Shown one piece after another: positions 46,414 through 58,900 of a DNA stretch of 64,000 nt. The position numbers and the translations under genes are program-made. The DNA comes from Euphorbia lathyris (Eukaryota > Streptophyta > Magnoliopsida > Malpighiales > Euphorbiaceae), in contig NC_088913.1 in assembly GCF_963576675.1 (NCBI RefSeq), positions 88,287,001 through 88,351,000 on the forward strand, given 5' to 3'. Within the stretch, counting starts at the first letter, position 1. Every line of letters starts with the position of its first letter. The notes under the pieces are model-generated. The model was given only the letters and a program-made list of their open reading frames with translations, was not told the origin of the DNA and searched no databases.

Positions 46414-46885
46414 CCAGAGTAAAACAGGATACCATTTTCCTCAATATCGAGCCCTTCCTCACTCTACCTCCATCTTCATCCTTTATCGGAATTAATGGCA
46501 GTGGTGGCCTCTGACTCTGCCTATTCTTAATGTCTTTGAGCTCCATGTTTGTTGACATCTTTGCCACTCCAAATAAAATTTTACGGATCTTATTATTCGT
46601 TGAAGAAATAGATGGAGTGGTGGAAGATAATGAAGATAACATTTTATGCACCTTCTTCTTTGATAATGAAGAACACACAGGTGGAGTAGACGATAAAAAT
46701 TTAGATTTACCCGGTGGTGGTGGTATCATGATCTTTCCACAGAAAATGATCAAATTATCCTCTGATGAGGTACATTCCGACTTTGAAATTGAAGGAAAGG
46801 TGAAGTCTATTTCTTCAATATCATCCTCATAGGAAGATGGAGAACGATCAACTTGAAGTTGAAGGAGATAAGAGTTGTTTTCCAT
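46403..46885 (-). CDS. Small uncharacterised plant protein, 160 residues
   Basis: Intact single-exon frame. The ATG at 46885-46883 (MENNSYLLQLQVDRSP) is preferred over one four codons upstream, because the duplicated copy at 3.3 kb also begins there. Seen: acidic N-terminus (SSYEDDIEEIDFTF), the motif LIIFCGKIMIPPPPGKSKF (about residues 46-64), a Ser-rich middle, and a basic Arg/Lys C-terminal half. The FxGK-I-PxPP pattern is reminiscent of the motif in membrane-associated kinase regulators and DUF1645-type plant proteins, but that is a weak resemblance. Its upstream DNA is duplicated at 3.3-5.7 kb. Function unknown. Confidence 0.6.
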   Translation of the reverse strand: MENNSYLLQLQVDRSPSSYEDDIEEIDFTFPSISKSECTSSEDNLIIFCGKIMIPPPPGKSKFLSSTPPVCSSLSKKKVHKMLSSLSSTTPSISSTNNKIRKILFGVAKMSTNMELKDIKNRQSQRPPLPLIPIKDEDGGRVRKGSILRKMVSCFTLVVD

Positions 46886-47404
46886 TATCTTTAGCAATCC
46901 AAAATAGAACTATTAGTGTGCGTAATAGAAGAAAAAATGAAATATGTGTAAACCATTAGAGAAATAGTACTACTATTTATACGTGTAAACCAATGCAATG
47001 ATGGTGAAGCTTTGATTAGTGTTATTCTTAAGGAAATATTGACTGAGTGCTTAATTTGCGTTTCTGCATTAATTATTTTATAGAGAGACATTACTTAATT
47101 AGTGTTTTTTATATGAAAATTCGATATTCATAGGAGAGAGACATCACTTAATTCATAAAATTCAAATATAGATAAGGAAATTCAGTATTTATAAAATTCG
47201 AATATAGATAAAGAAATCAGTATTCATGAAATTTAAATATAGATAAGGAAATTCAATATTCATGAAATTCAAATTATTTCATAACATTAATTTAGCTTTT
47301 TTTTTTACAAAAAATACCGTGTGAAGTGTGAACAATGGATGAATGTTAATTAGGTGGAATTTTAATACCATAAGAAATTGTTATTGATATTAACGTGAAA
47401 ACTT

Positions 47405-47405
<1 letters not shown>

Positions 47406-47453
<48 letters not shown>
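47406..47453. repeat. (TA)n microsatellite
   Basis: Longer counterpart of the tract at 3866-3896. Confidence 0.9.
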
Positions 47454-47458
<5 letters not shown>

Positions 47459-47476
47459 CATATAGTATATATAATA

Positions 47477-48277
47477 GGATAAATAATTATAAAGTCCATA
47501 TATTTTTACCTAATACACTACTTAGTCTCTGTGTTCTTAGAAATAATTATATAGTTCTCCAGTTTTTGTTTTTGTTAACTCCTTAGTCCTTATGATTGGG
47601 TCAATAGTCAAACTATACTAAATAAATTTTAAAATACCAAAACTACCATTTATTTTATATTTTAACAATAAAACATCTATTTTCCTATTTTATATTTTTT
47701 TCTCTCTTTTCCTAAATAATCACAATCTCTCTAATATAAACTCCAATATAAATTAATTGATTTATTAATTTTTATATAATTATAAAATTTTAATTTAATA
47801 ACGTAAATTTTATTGACTAAAAAATGAATGAAAAATATTTCAAAAATTATTAAAATAGGAGTAAGACTATCATTGTAAAAAGTTTTTATACAATCCTAAC
47901 AAATTTTACAAATGAAAAAAAAAATATATGATTTTTAAAAAATTTATAATAATATTTAATGTTAGTTTAAAGATATTATATTAAAAATAATGAAAAAAAT
48001 AATTACAATTTAAGAAAATTAATAATATATTTTTTCAAGTACATTAATTTCGGTGTATATATAGTTTAAAAACTTCATTAAAATTAATTAGATTAAATTT
48101 GGAACTAAAAGATAAATTTTTTATGCATATAACTTGGGGCAATTTGAGACTTTCATTTATAAAAATAAATTGAAGGACTAAACAATTGATTAAGATAAAA
48201 TTTAAGGACCTTATAATAATATGATGGACCTACTAGCGTGTTAAGTAAAAACATAAGGACTTTATAATTATTTACCC
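47477..48277. mobile_element. MULE-type element with empty site in the paralogue
   Basis: 801 bp. Ends GGATAAATAATTATAAAG and, reversed, GGGTAAATAATTATAAAG. Exact 9-bp duplication TATATAATA (47468-47476, 48278-48286). The matching place in duplication copy A (about 3905-3920) lacks it. No transposase; interior AT-rich. Confidence 0.92.
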
Positions 48278-50100
48278 TATATAATAATATACTTTATTAT
48301 TTTTCTTTTTAGGAATGAACGGATTAAATGGGCTTTCACCCATTTACCAATCCATTAAGCCAGATGTAATCTTATAGATTAGGGATTGGAGTTGGGTCAA
48401 ATACATGAATATCATAATTGAGTACAAAATTACAACTAAGTCATATCACCAAACTTAATTCTTAATATGTCATTATCTTCTATATAATATGATTTTATAC
48501 TATGTTTTGAAAATTCTAGATCTCAATTCATAAATCATAAACGCTAGAAAATATATTCTAGTCTCCTAATCCTTAAAATGTTTTAAAAGTACTGATTTTA
48601 CTAGTTTGACATAATTGAAAATCATTACTTGACATACTTGTATATAGTTTTTTAAAAGTGAATTTATATGTAAATTTCCCATTAGAGTTTGGTATAGCTA
48701 TAAATAGATCTTAGGCTAAACCTAAGACACAAAATACTAAACATAACCTTAAATACTGCAAAAGGCAATTGCTCTCCATCTCTCCTTACTAAGCCGCCCC
48801 CTCCATCTCAGTGTGAATTCTTAGTTCGTGAAACTATGGTGATTATTCGTCTAGTGTAGCCTTCATCTAGATCGGTGATACGGAGCCACGATTCATTTCT
48901 TCCACTACAAATCAACGAATCTGCGCTACAAGAGGTAAGCATATATCCGTTGTATATTAATTGATCGATCTAGGTTCATTACCCGTCCCTTAGATGTTAA
49001 ATATTATCCATCATGGGTATAACATTCAATACTTGTATCATAGCCATTAGGCATGTGTTTCGTCTGTTAGGAACCCTTTTGCATGATTAATGATTCTTTT
49101 GATTAGTTTGAATGAATATTTTCATACGTGGTTGAGTCATGTCTTGATCTATGTGTTTTTTGAATTTCGGGATGATTTTGGTTCATTCAAATTCGCCCCG
49201 AGACTGCTGGATTTTTTTTCCATCGTTTTAATGATTTAATGCACGCGATAAAGCAACTATTTGTGCCATTCCCTAATTTCTAGCCGTCAATATCCAAAAC
49301 TGACAACACCATCGAACTCATAGACCTCGTAAATCCCCACTGGCCGAGTCATATACCACCCGGAACTGTCGGGAGGGCGACGCATGTCATGCATGTGCCG
49401 CTTTCACCGCGTACAACGCATGTGGCTTCTTCCAACATCATCTTGACGTCCTTTTTCCCACCTTGCTCGATATTTTTTAGGGTTTTTTTTGTTTTTTTAA
49501 TTCATTTTTTGTATATAGAATAATTAATATTAATTTATTAAGTATTCTGAAATAGTTTTTAATATGTAATTTTTTTTTTCAAAATATCCAAAATATTATA
49601 TAAATTAAAAATTAACGTCAGAAAATTAAAACTTTTTTTCAGATTTTAAAATCAATTTTTCAGAGACACGTTTATGAGTAAAAGTTAAATTAATAGGTGA
49701 TTGATTGTACTTTTTTAAGTTTTAGATATATGCTTGTGTTTTTCTTTATTAAAAATAATTATTAGAAATTTTTCTAATTAAATGATTATTAGTACATGAT
49801 TGATAATCAAAGATTATTTTTAAATATATGACATCCAATACACAAAAGTAATCTGGAAAACTGTTTTTTCGTGAATGCATTATTCCTCAAAAAATAGATC
49901 AAAATGTGTTTTTGCTCTCGGAAAGATTTAATTCATGACCTAATCTTTTTGTTTCTTTTTTGCCTTAGTGGTAGGCATTACGAGGGTCCCACTCTTAGCT
50001 TGTTTTCCAGAGCATCAGAGAAGAGTGAGACAGATAGAGATGAACATTAGAAGGTGTCATCTTGATAAGCATAAGAACATCTCCAACCCAATTACCCTTA

Positions 50101-51627
50101 GGCTCGTTTGGTTCGCGGAATAGAAGGGGAATAGAATAGCCTATTCCTAAAGAATAGTTATTCCCACTTTTGGTTGATATTTTTTTATGGAATAGATATT
50201 CAATGGAATCCCTATTTATTGATTTCATGGAATAGCTATTTTTCAATTTAGGTTAGGAATAGCCTATTCCTAATATTATATTTTTGTAATTTACAAAATT
50301 ATCCTCCATTAAATCCTCAATCTTCTCTCTAATCACTTTCCCAAATCTTATAAATTTTGGTCAATCCATAATTTATATCATATAAAACGTGAAAAATGGA
50401 AAAATTACGAAAACGTTAAAAAATGTAAAAATACGAAAAATATGAAACACGAAAAATGTGAAAATATTACAAATACGAGAATATGCAAAAAATAAAATAT
50501 ACGAAAAACATGAAAACGTGAACAAATGCGAAAAACACGAAGACGCAAAAAAAAAAGCAAACACACGAAAAACACAAAATAGAAATAGTGCGAAAACGTG
50601 ACAAAACACGAAATATTAAAAAATGTGAAAAATAAAAACACGAAAATGCGAAAAAATACGAAAAATGCTAAAACACAAAAACGTGACAATATGTGAAAAA
50701 CATGAAAATGCGAAAAACGCAAACAAAACACGAAAACGTTAAAAACAAAAAAAATATGAAAAAATACGAAAAACATGGAAAAACGTGAATAACACGAAAA
50801 AGTAACAAAATACGAAAAATACAAAAACGCGAAAAAAAAACAAAAAGGAAAAAAACCGAAAAACTAAAACGTGAAAAATCGAAAAAATGCAAAATAAAAC
50901 ACAATAACATGACAAAACGTGAAAAATACGAAAACGTGAACAAACGGAAAAAACAAGAAAACTTGGGAAACACGGAAAAACATAAAAAACGTTACAAACG
51001 CATTTTTCGTGTTTTTAACACTTTTTCATGTTTTCGTGTTTTTCGATTTTTTCACGTTTTTCATTTTTTTCACATTTTCGTGTTTTCCACTTTTTTCATG
51101 TTTTTGTGTTTTTTACGGTTTGCACATTTTTTTTGTTTTTTCATATTTTGCGTGTGTGTTTTTTTTTTGTGTTAACACGTTTATATGTTTTTGCGTTTTC
51201 ATCCTTTTCCACTTTTATCTCATTTTTTTCTTTTGTTTTTGTTTTTTTACCTCTCTTTTTTCGTGTTTTTACAATTTTTCCGTTTTCATGTTCTTATTGT
51301 TTTTTCGTTTTTAATGTATTTTTCGTGTTTTTTTCGTCTTTCGTGTTTCCCATTTTTCTATTTTTTATATATTTTTTAAAATAATATATATTAAATATTT
51401 GAACAATTTATAGTAAAAAATTAAAATTTTAAAATAAATAAGAAATTACATTTGAGGATAATATTGTCTTTTTAATAAAAAAATTATCTATTCCATTCTA
51501 CCTTATTCCATCAACCAAACATAGGAATAGTAATTCTTAAGAATTTCTATTCCATTCTTTGCTATTCCATTCCTTTGAAATAACCATTCTATTCCATTCC
51601 ATTCTATTCCGCGAACCAAACGGCACC
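50101..51627. mobile_element. PIF/Harbinger-like element with phased A-tract interior
   Basis: 1527 bp. Left end GGCTCGTTTGGTTCGCGGAA and right end, reversed, GGTGCCGTTTGGTTCGCGGA; flanked by TTA (50098-50100, 51628-51630). Sub-terminal GAATAG / CTATTC repeats. The 1-kb interior is low-complexity (see 50370-51365). No transposase frame. Confidence 0.85.
50370..51365. repeat. Phased A-tracts followed by phased T-tracts
   Basis: From 50370 to about 51000 the strand is a degenerate repeat of ACGAAAAA / GTGAAAAA units about 9-11 bases apart. From about 51001 to 51365 it is the complement-like TTTTTCGTGTTTTT. The two halves can pair loosely. All Phe-rich frames here come from this composition. 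Confidence 0.85.
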
Positions 51628-51966
51628 TTAATTCCCTTTCCTATTCTTAATTCTCCATTTTTTTCTTCAATCCCTATTTTTTCTTCAACCCACTGATCAA
51701 CTTTCTTCCCTAAAAAGAATATTCTTTCTTTTTATTCCATTTCATTTACAACATTTACTAATATTATAATACCTTTTACATTTAAAACATATTTTTTAAT
51801 AAAAAAAATTAATAAAAACACATTAAACTAATGTTCCTCATAAAATGGAAACCATTTTCCTTCCCTTCTTGCAGGGAAGAATTTTGAACTTCCCTTAAAG
51901 AAGGGAAGTATATAACTTCAACCCTCCCTATATCATCTCCAATGCTTAGTGTTGGAGTTGCTCTAA

Positions 51967-52263
51967 TAAATTGATATTGATATCCTGCAAATCTTAATTA
52001 AAAAAAACTCAAAGCTTAAAAGAATTAATTAAAACTTCATATAATTCCTTCTTTTTCTACAATTAATATTATGATGTTCTCACGTGAGTTAAACTTAATA
52101 TTCTGTAAATGGCTATATGTATATATTAATGGCAAAAAGTATCATTGGATCCTTTATCTTTCGTTTTTTTTGTTCATTAAGCTCTTAATTTTTTATTTGG
52201 ACACATTAAGCTCTTTATCTTTCGTTTTTTTTATCTCATTAGATAAGGAGTTTAATGTGTCCA
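51967..52263. other. Spacer with repeat phrases
   Basis: CTTTATCTTTCG and TTAGATAAGGAG/CTCTTAATT phrases at 52145-52260 look like arms of an older short TIR element whose other end resumes at 54402-54450 (AAAAGATCAAGAGCTTGATA). The foldback MULE would then have inserted into it. Confidence 0.4.
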
Positions 52264-52272
52264 AATAAAAAA

Positions 52273-54401
52273 GGGATAAGGTACCAAAATAGGTCTAAGG
52301 TTTTTGGAAAAGTACCAATTTAGGCTCAACGTTCAAAATAGCACCAATATAGGCTTAACCTTTACAACATAATATCAATTTAGGCTTAACGTTTACAATA
52401 TAGCATTAATTTAGGCCCCACGTACAAAATAACATCAATATAGACTTAACGTTTACAAAATAATACGAATTTAAGCTTAACGTTTATAAACTATATACAA
52501 TTTAAGCTAAACGTTATAATTAAATTAATCATATTATATTTTTTCCTATAATTTTCCTATTAACTTTATATGTTATCTTTTTATTTAGTTCTATATTTTT
52601 ATTTATTATAATACAATTAATTAGTATTATTGCCCATTAAGATCTTATATTTGTTTTTCATCAATGATTCTATGACTACTAAATTTCATTGCTCATGTAA
52701 TATATGCAAACTAAAAGTAATTGAATATCCACAATATTTCGAACACTGACATGTATCAATATTATTTTAACTAGTGTTCGAAATATTGTGGATATTCAAT
52801 TACTTTTAATTTGCATATATTACATGAACCATTGAATTTAGGAGTCATGGAATGGTTGATGAAAAACAAATATAAGGTTTTAATGGGCAAAAATACTAAT
52901 TAATTGTATTATAATAAATAAGAAAATAAAACTAAATAAAAAGATAACATATAAAGTTAATAGGAAAAGAATAGGGTTAATATACATATTTGCCCTTGTA
53001 TTATCGCAAAAAAATAAATATGCCCTTATATTAAATAAATGCACAAAATTATCCCTAAATTTTCCACAAACCTACAATTATATCATAGTCTAACAGAATT
53101 ATGTTGTGGCATAAACGGTGTTGAAATTTTCACTTTCCTTCCATCCAAACATGTACGTTCTACTCTTCCACCTCCTATATCTCTCCTTTTTTTCTCTCTC
53201 TCTACTACCGAACTGCAACTTCTACTCCAAATCAAAACCAAAACACAGTTCACACCAATAAAAACTAAAGCATAATACAACTGTTTTTTCCCTTAATGAA
53301 TTAGCAGCAACATCCAACACTCCAACATTCTTTTCTTTTTTCCAGAAAGAAAATTTGCTTTTCCCCTTTTGAGCAAATCATCAAACACATAAAAGGACCA
53401 TTATAGGAACTAGATCAAATTCTAATTCTCTTATTCCATCAGCACAATGAAGAAAATGAAAAAGAAGAAGAAGCAGAATTGAATTTCATATCCTTACCAA
53501 ACAGGAATTTCCTTCCAAAACTTAGAGATTTCAATGAATTATTGAGAGCTGAAAAACAGAATCTCTTATAATTTGAAAAAGTGGGGAAGAAAAGGAAACG
53601 GACAAAATAAGAGAGAAGAGAAGGAAGAAGCTCACTGCAAGAGAAGTTTGAGAAGAAAGAGTTGTTCGGAAATGGTGGGATTTTTCTTTCTTCAGCTCTT
53701 TGATTGAGAAAGTGAATCACGACGGCTAATTAGCATTTATTGAGAGGGAACCGTGAAATTAGCCAAAGATGCAGTCTTTACTCTAATGGTGGAACCTAAA
53801 CAAATGTCCCAAAATGAAAATTCACTCAGATTTTGATCAAATCATATGAACAAAACAAACCTCTCTCTGTTAATTGGAGTTCAGCAGTAAAGAAGAAGGA
53901 TAAAGAGAAAAAAAAGGAGAGAGATAGGAGGTGGAACAGTAAAAGATGGATGTTTGGGTGGAAGGAGAGTGAAGAAGGGCAAGCCGTTTATGCCACGTGA
54001 CTTGTCAGTTAGATTTGGGTATAATTATAGGTTTGTGGAAAATTTAGGGATAATTTTGTGCATTTATTTGATATAAGGGTATATTTGTTTTTTCGCGATA
54101 ATACAAGGGAAAATATGTATATTAACCCAAAAGAATATAATATGGTTAATTTAATTGTGACGTTTAACTTAAATTGGATATATTTTGTAAACGTTAAGCT
54201 TAAATTCGTATTATTTTGTAAACGTTAAGCCTATATTGGTGTTATTTTGTACGTGAGACCCAAATTGATGCTATATTGTAAACGTTGAGCCTAAATTGAT
54301 ATTATGTTGTAAACATTAAACCTATATTGGTGTTATTTTGAACGTTGAGCCTAAATTGGTATTTTTTAAAATACCTTTGACCTATTTTAATACATTATCC
54401 C
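52273..54401. mobile_element. Long-armed foldback MULE, host of a second MULE
   Basis: Ends GGGATAAGGTACCAAAATAG and, reversed, GGGATAATGTATTAAAATAG. Arms of more than 400 bp run almost to the centre (loop about 52745-52775), with TAGGCTTAACGTTTA-type repeats. 9-bp flanks AATAAAAAA and AATAAAAGA match at 8 of 9. Its own length without the nested element is about 965 bp. It is close to a complete palindrome. Confidence 0.82.
52974..54128. mobile_element. MULE nested in the foldback element
   Basis: 1155 bp. Ends GGGTTAATATACATATTTGC and, reversed, GGGTTAATATACATATTTTC, with inverted arms of about 200-250 bp. Exact 9-bp duplication AAAAGAATA (52965-52973, 54129-54137). The non-arm interior (about 53290-53870) has a 93-codon minus-strand frame (53439-53720) with no known domain; it may be captured host sequence. 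Confidence 0.9.
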
Positions 54402-54410
54402 AATAAAAGA

Positions 54411-55343
54411 TCAAGAGCTTGATAAAACCAAAAAAATGAAAAAATTTCTAATGATGTTTTTTTTTTCCTATATTAATTATATAAGCTAAATCTGTTCTTC
54501 GCTATGCCGTCATTGAACTCATCAAGATCTTCATCTGCAAGTAACTTGCTGAAAAAAAAAGGAAATTATAATCCATCTTTATTCTTTGTATATTCGAGTT
54601 TTCTGGATTTAAACTCTTAAATAATCAAGATTCAATCGCAAAAGGAGATTGCAACAGATCATAATGAGCCCACAAAGCATCAATCGGACATGGCCGGTTC
54701 GAATCCAATGCAGTAAACTCACCGGTACGGGGTAAAATCCGACACCTCCCTTCAAAATTATCCCCTCCAAGTCCATGCTGGTTCCACCTGTCACCAGCGC
54801 AATATTCCCGATGAATATAAGTAAAAACGGCGACAAGGTATCTTCATTTTCAAACAAATCTTATTATTATAGTACCTAGTTATCTGTTCATTAAGTATGA
54901 AAAAGAAGTTATGTTTCCCGTTCTAATGTTCAATACTAGTTTTGCATTTTTTTCAAGTTTCACCGATAAACTTTACTTCGCTTCAAGAAAAAATAACTTG
55001 ACAATTTTACTAAATTGATTTGTACTTTAACCACTTGATATATAATAGTAACTAAAAATAAAAAGGGTTTTTTTCCATTAAACGTCAATTTAACCAAATA
55101 AATATCCGAACTTAAAAACCACAATTAAAAAATTAAAAGCAGCCAACTTAAAATTAAATTATGTACTAATTTTGTTCTTGGTTGAGAGATTGGGGCTAGA
55201 TTGAGAAAAAATTTAAAATAGAAAAATTCTAATAAGATTAAAGAACTTGAGTTAGTCATAATAATTATTATTTTTCCAATTCCAGTTATAAAATTATGAT
55301 CAAATTAAGGAGCTATGTAAAATTAGACTATTAATATTATCAG
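54411..55343. other. Spacer with an unidentified minus-strand frame
   Basis: 54609-54857 on the minus strand reads [18 protein letters not shown] then [20 protein letters not shown], followed by GTGAGT, a good donor. It could be one exon of a gene or relic, but no partner exon was found and no family recognised. The rest is AT-rich. Confidence 0.3.
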
Positions 55344-55860
55344 TAGTGTTCACGTTGATTCTGAATGATCAAATAAATAAATTTGGTCATTTAGAATTAG
55401 ATCCAGACTTATTGAATCTACAACCTTGTTTAATAACCTATTTAATCACTTAAATTAAAAATATTAAGCACTTATTTAATTTAAGTGTGTTTTCTCTTTA
55501 CCACTTAAAATAGTCAATTAAGTAAAAAAATCATTTATTTTCATAAGTCAAAATATTTAACTTAAATCTTAAGTTAAATCTTATTAACTATTATTTTTAT
55601 AACAGTTACATCATTTAATACTTTCAGCAATTATAATTTCCAACACTTAAAATTCATTAATGATTTTTTCAGCACTTAATTTTAAGTTTTATCAAACATC
55701 ATCCAAATCTTTAGAATCTGAACCCTAGGATTTTAATAAGTCTAGATTATTAGATTCAAACCTTAGAATGCTAAGAATTTTCACTCTAAAATTTTAATAA
55801 GTCTAGATCTAACAGTGAATAAGCATATTTATTTCATTAAATAGGTTTACGTGAACACTA
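55344..55860. repeat. Foldback element, TAGTGTTCACGT ends
   Basis: 517 bp with terminal TAGTGTTCACGT and ACGTGAACACTA. Internal inverted pieces (ATCCAGACTTATTGAATC against TTTTAATAAGTCTAGAT). No ORF; no clear target duplication. Confidence 0.6.
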
Positions 55861-55954
55861 TAGTTAATATAATATTACAATTTAAGTGGCCTAAAACTTT
55901 ACATAATGAGGGTAGAGGCTAATAGATATTTTTATGTTTATATATTTCAACTGA

Positions 55955-58900
55955 TTTTTTTTTGAAAGGCAACAGAACTTCATTAAAATCAAGCTGAAAC
56001 ATCCCTAACTAAGATGTCTCCAATAAATACAAGGAAAAAATAATGAATGAAAAACTTAGCAGAGGCTCGAGCATTCCTTGCGAAGGCATGGGCTGCTTCG
56101 TTCGCTAATCTTGAAACATTGACTACTAAGAAACCGGAATGAGGATACATGATAGACCTAATATCTGCAATCACATTTCCGAATTCAGTCAAATCTCTTG
56201 CAGACGAGAAAATTGCTTCAACCACTACCTTTGCATCTGTCTCAAAGATTATGTTGTGATAGTCAAGTGATTGAGCCCAAATTAGGCTCTCTCTTAGTGC
56301 TAACGCCTCTGCAAGTTTTGCTGGCATTTTTCCTTCATTATGCGTGCATAAGCCGATTAAATATGTACCTTGAAAATCGCGGATAACAACACCTGCACCG
56401 AAAAAGCCTTCTTCGTGCCAAACCGCAGCATCAACATTGCATTTAACATAGCCCGAAGGCGGCCTCTGCCATTGTTTATTTCTGCTGGTTGTCTGTCTTT
56501 GAACCGTGCCAACTAATGACGGTTCAGTACCGCTATCAACATGCAGTGGATCAGATTCTACAGCACTGTTGTGCATCATAATCCGACCTTGACGGCTGCT
56601 TGACGGATCTGCTGTACAGATTTCTCCTTGATTTTGCCTAAAGGGAATTGAGATAAGCAGCTTCTGTCCGCATGTGCCAATCTCCCGCGTTGTTGATATC
56701 GCACGGTGGAACTGCACTTGCTGGTGCAGGGTAGAACCTCTCGATTGGACGTTGGGCATTGAAGTGCCTGCTATGGCAGCTCGCCTACCCTCCACTCCTT
56801 GTTGTGCTGACCTGCACGGCATCCCATCTCTTATAGCATCGCCAGAACCAAGAGTAGCTCCGGCGACATCAGCGATACCTGCAAAAATAAGAGAAGAGAA
56901 ACGGTTAGCTGGTAACGCCCTCCGCGTTTGCTCCCTCACCAATCTCTTCATCTCCAACCATTTCTCCACACAGCGCATAGCTAAGGTTATGCTAACTCTC
57001 GGATTCCGCAAATTGTGGTTCCATAGCAAATCATTTCTCGCTTTCCAGATCACCCATAGTGCAATAGCACTTTTCGTAAGGCTACCAGAATCCAAATTAG
57101 TACTAGAATGGAGAAGCCATTCCTCAATGTACTCCCACTCTGTTCCAGGTGGCTCCAGTCCTACAACCTGCCAGCATTGTTGTGCATAGGAACAACCAAA
57201 AAATAGGTGCCATCCACATTCCACATCATTGGGGCATAATAAACAATTAATTGGTACAGCCAAGTGGCGATTAGCAAGTTGGGTCCTTAAAGGTAAGATT
57301 TCTGAGGCAAGTTTCCATAATAACAACTTGAGCTTAGGGGGAAGAACATATTTCCACAGCTTTTTCCACCCATTTCTTTCACCCCCTCTTTCCCGTCTTA
57401 CTATTAGGAGTCGATACCCTGATTTAGAGGAATACAAACCATTTGCAGTAAAGTGCCAGATCAACCTATCTGGTCTATTTGGTGATGGGATGACCATCTT
57501 AGTAATGATCTCGATCATCTCACTCTCAAAATAACGGCTCAACTTCCCTCTATCCCACAACCTGGTCCCCGGGATGAAAAGATCTTTCACCTTTGTCTCC
57601 CTAATAGTAGCCTCACAGCCATGACCTATAACAAGTTTGTCCCCATCCCAGATCCAAGTATCCCTGTGATTGGCAACCTGATCACCCCTACCAACACACC
57701 ATCTCAAACCAGTCCTCAATAAATCGACTGAGCTCCACACACTCCTCCAAATAAAACTAGGATTAGTGCCTAATTTGGAAGAAAGGAAAGTCCCTCTCGA
57801 AAAATATTTAGCTTTGAACATGCGACTAACCAAAGTATGAGGGTCTGCAATCAATTTCCACCCTTATTTTCCCAGGAGGGCGATGTTGAACTCGCGAAGG
57901 TCTCTAAATCCCAAGCCCCCTTCACCCTTACACTCACATAAACGATCCCAACTTATCTAGTGGATTCGATTTCTACCATCCTCCTTCGAACCCCACCAAA
58001 AGGAATTCATCATCTTTTGTAGCTCATCACAGGTAGTCTTAGGTAGAAGGAACGTGCTCATACAGAAGGTGGGTAATGCCCGAGCCAATGACTTCAATAA
58101 AACCTCCTTCCCAACAGCGGATAAGAACCGAAAGGTCCAATTCCTTAGGCGCTTGGCCAATTTTTCCTTTAGGAAACCAAATATAGCTCATTTAGACCTG
58201 CCAATAAGGGAAGGTAACCCCAAATATCTACCCGTATCAAGAGGTGAATGAACTGACAGAATATTGCTAATTGTCAGGCGTACATCAGGTTTCACATTCG
58301 AGCTGAAATATATACCAGATTTGGTAAGATTGACAGCCTGGCCCGAAGCGCTTTCGTAAACCCTTAGAAGATCCCTTAACCTCGTGCTTTCCTCAACAGT
58401 CGCACTGAAGAAGAGGAAACTATCATCTGCAAAAAAAATAGGTGACACTCGGTGCACTAGGGCAAATTTTGCAACCAGTGATATGGCCTTCCACCTCCGC
58501 CTTCTCAATAAGTTTTGACAGCACCTCAGCGCACATTAGAAATAGGTATGGGGATAGGGGATCCCCCTGCCCGAGCCCACGTTCCGGTTTAACTGAATCC
58601 GTGACTTCCGAGTTTACAGTGAAAGAGTAAGATACCGTACTGACACACATCATAATCCACTTAACCCATTGATCATAGAATCCCATTCTTGACATTGCAT
58701 TCTGAAGGAACTTCCAGTCTACCCTGTCATATGCCTTGCTAATATCAATCTTCAAGGCCACCTCGCCCTTGACACCTCTATTCTTCCTCTTCATGTAGTG
58801 AATGATTTCAAAAGCCGCCTGCACACTATCAATTAAAGACCTGTCAGGCACAAAGGCAGATTGGCTTTCAGAGATCACATCAGGCAACACTACTTTCAGT

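Larger units (their letters stand above)
46853..50073. repeat. Segmental duplication, copy B
   Basis: Same-orientation partner of 3269-5675. It starts within codon 11 of the 46.4 kb gene and extends through its whole upstream region, including the (TA)n tract, the LTR-like TATA/leader block and the CATCTTGATAAGCATA end. Interrupted by the 801-bp MULE at 47477-48277. Confidence 0.9.
50074..51966. mobile_element. Outer MITE hosting a PIF-like element
   Basis: Ends AGAACATCTCCAACCCAATT and GTGTTGGAGTTGCTCT are inverted partners (AGNNCATCTCCAAC). Without the inner element (50101-51627) it is about 360 bp. It inserted at or next to the end of duplication copy B. No firm target duplication. Confidence 0.55.

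Noticed and set aside
50373..51384. Several Phe-rich ORFs of 60-140 codons on both strands
   Set aside because: They follow from the A-tract/T-tract composition, overlap in many frames and show no domain.
53083..53280. ORFs on both strands inside the nested MULE arm
   Set aside because: They fall in the inverted arm and have a mirrored counterpart near 53880-54000; no protein similarity.
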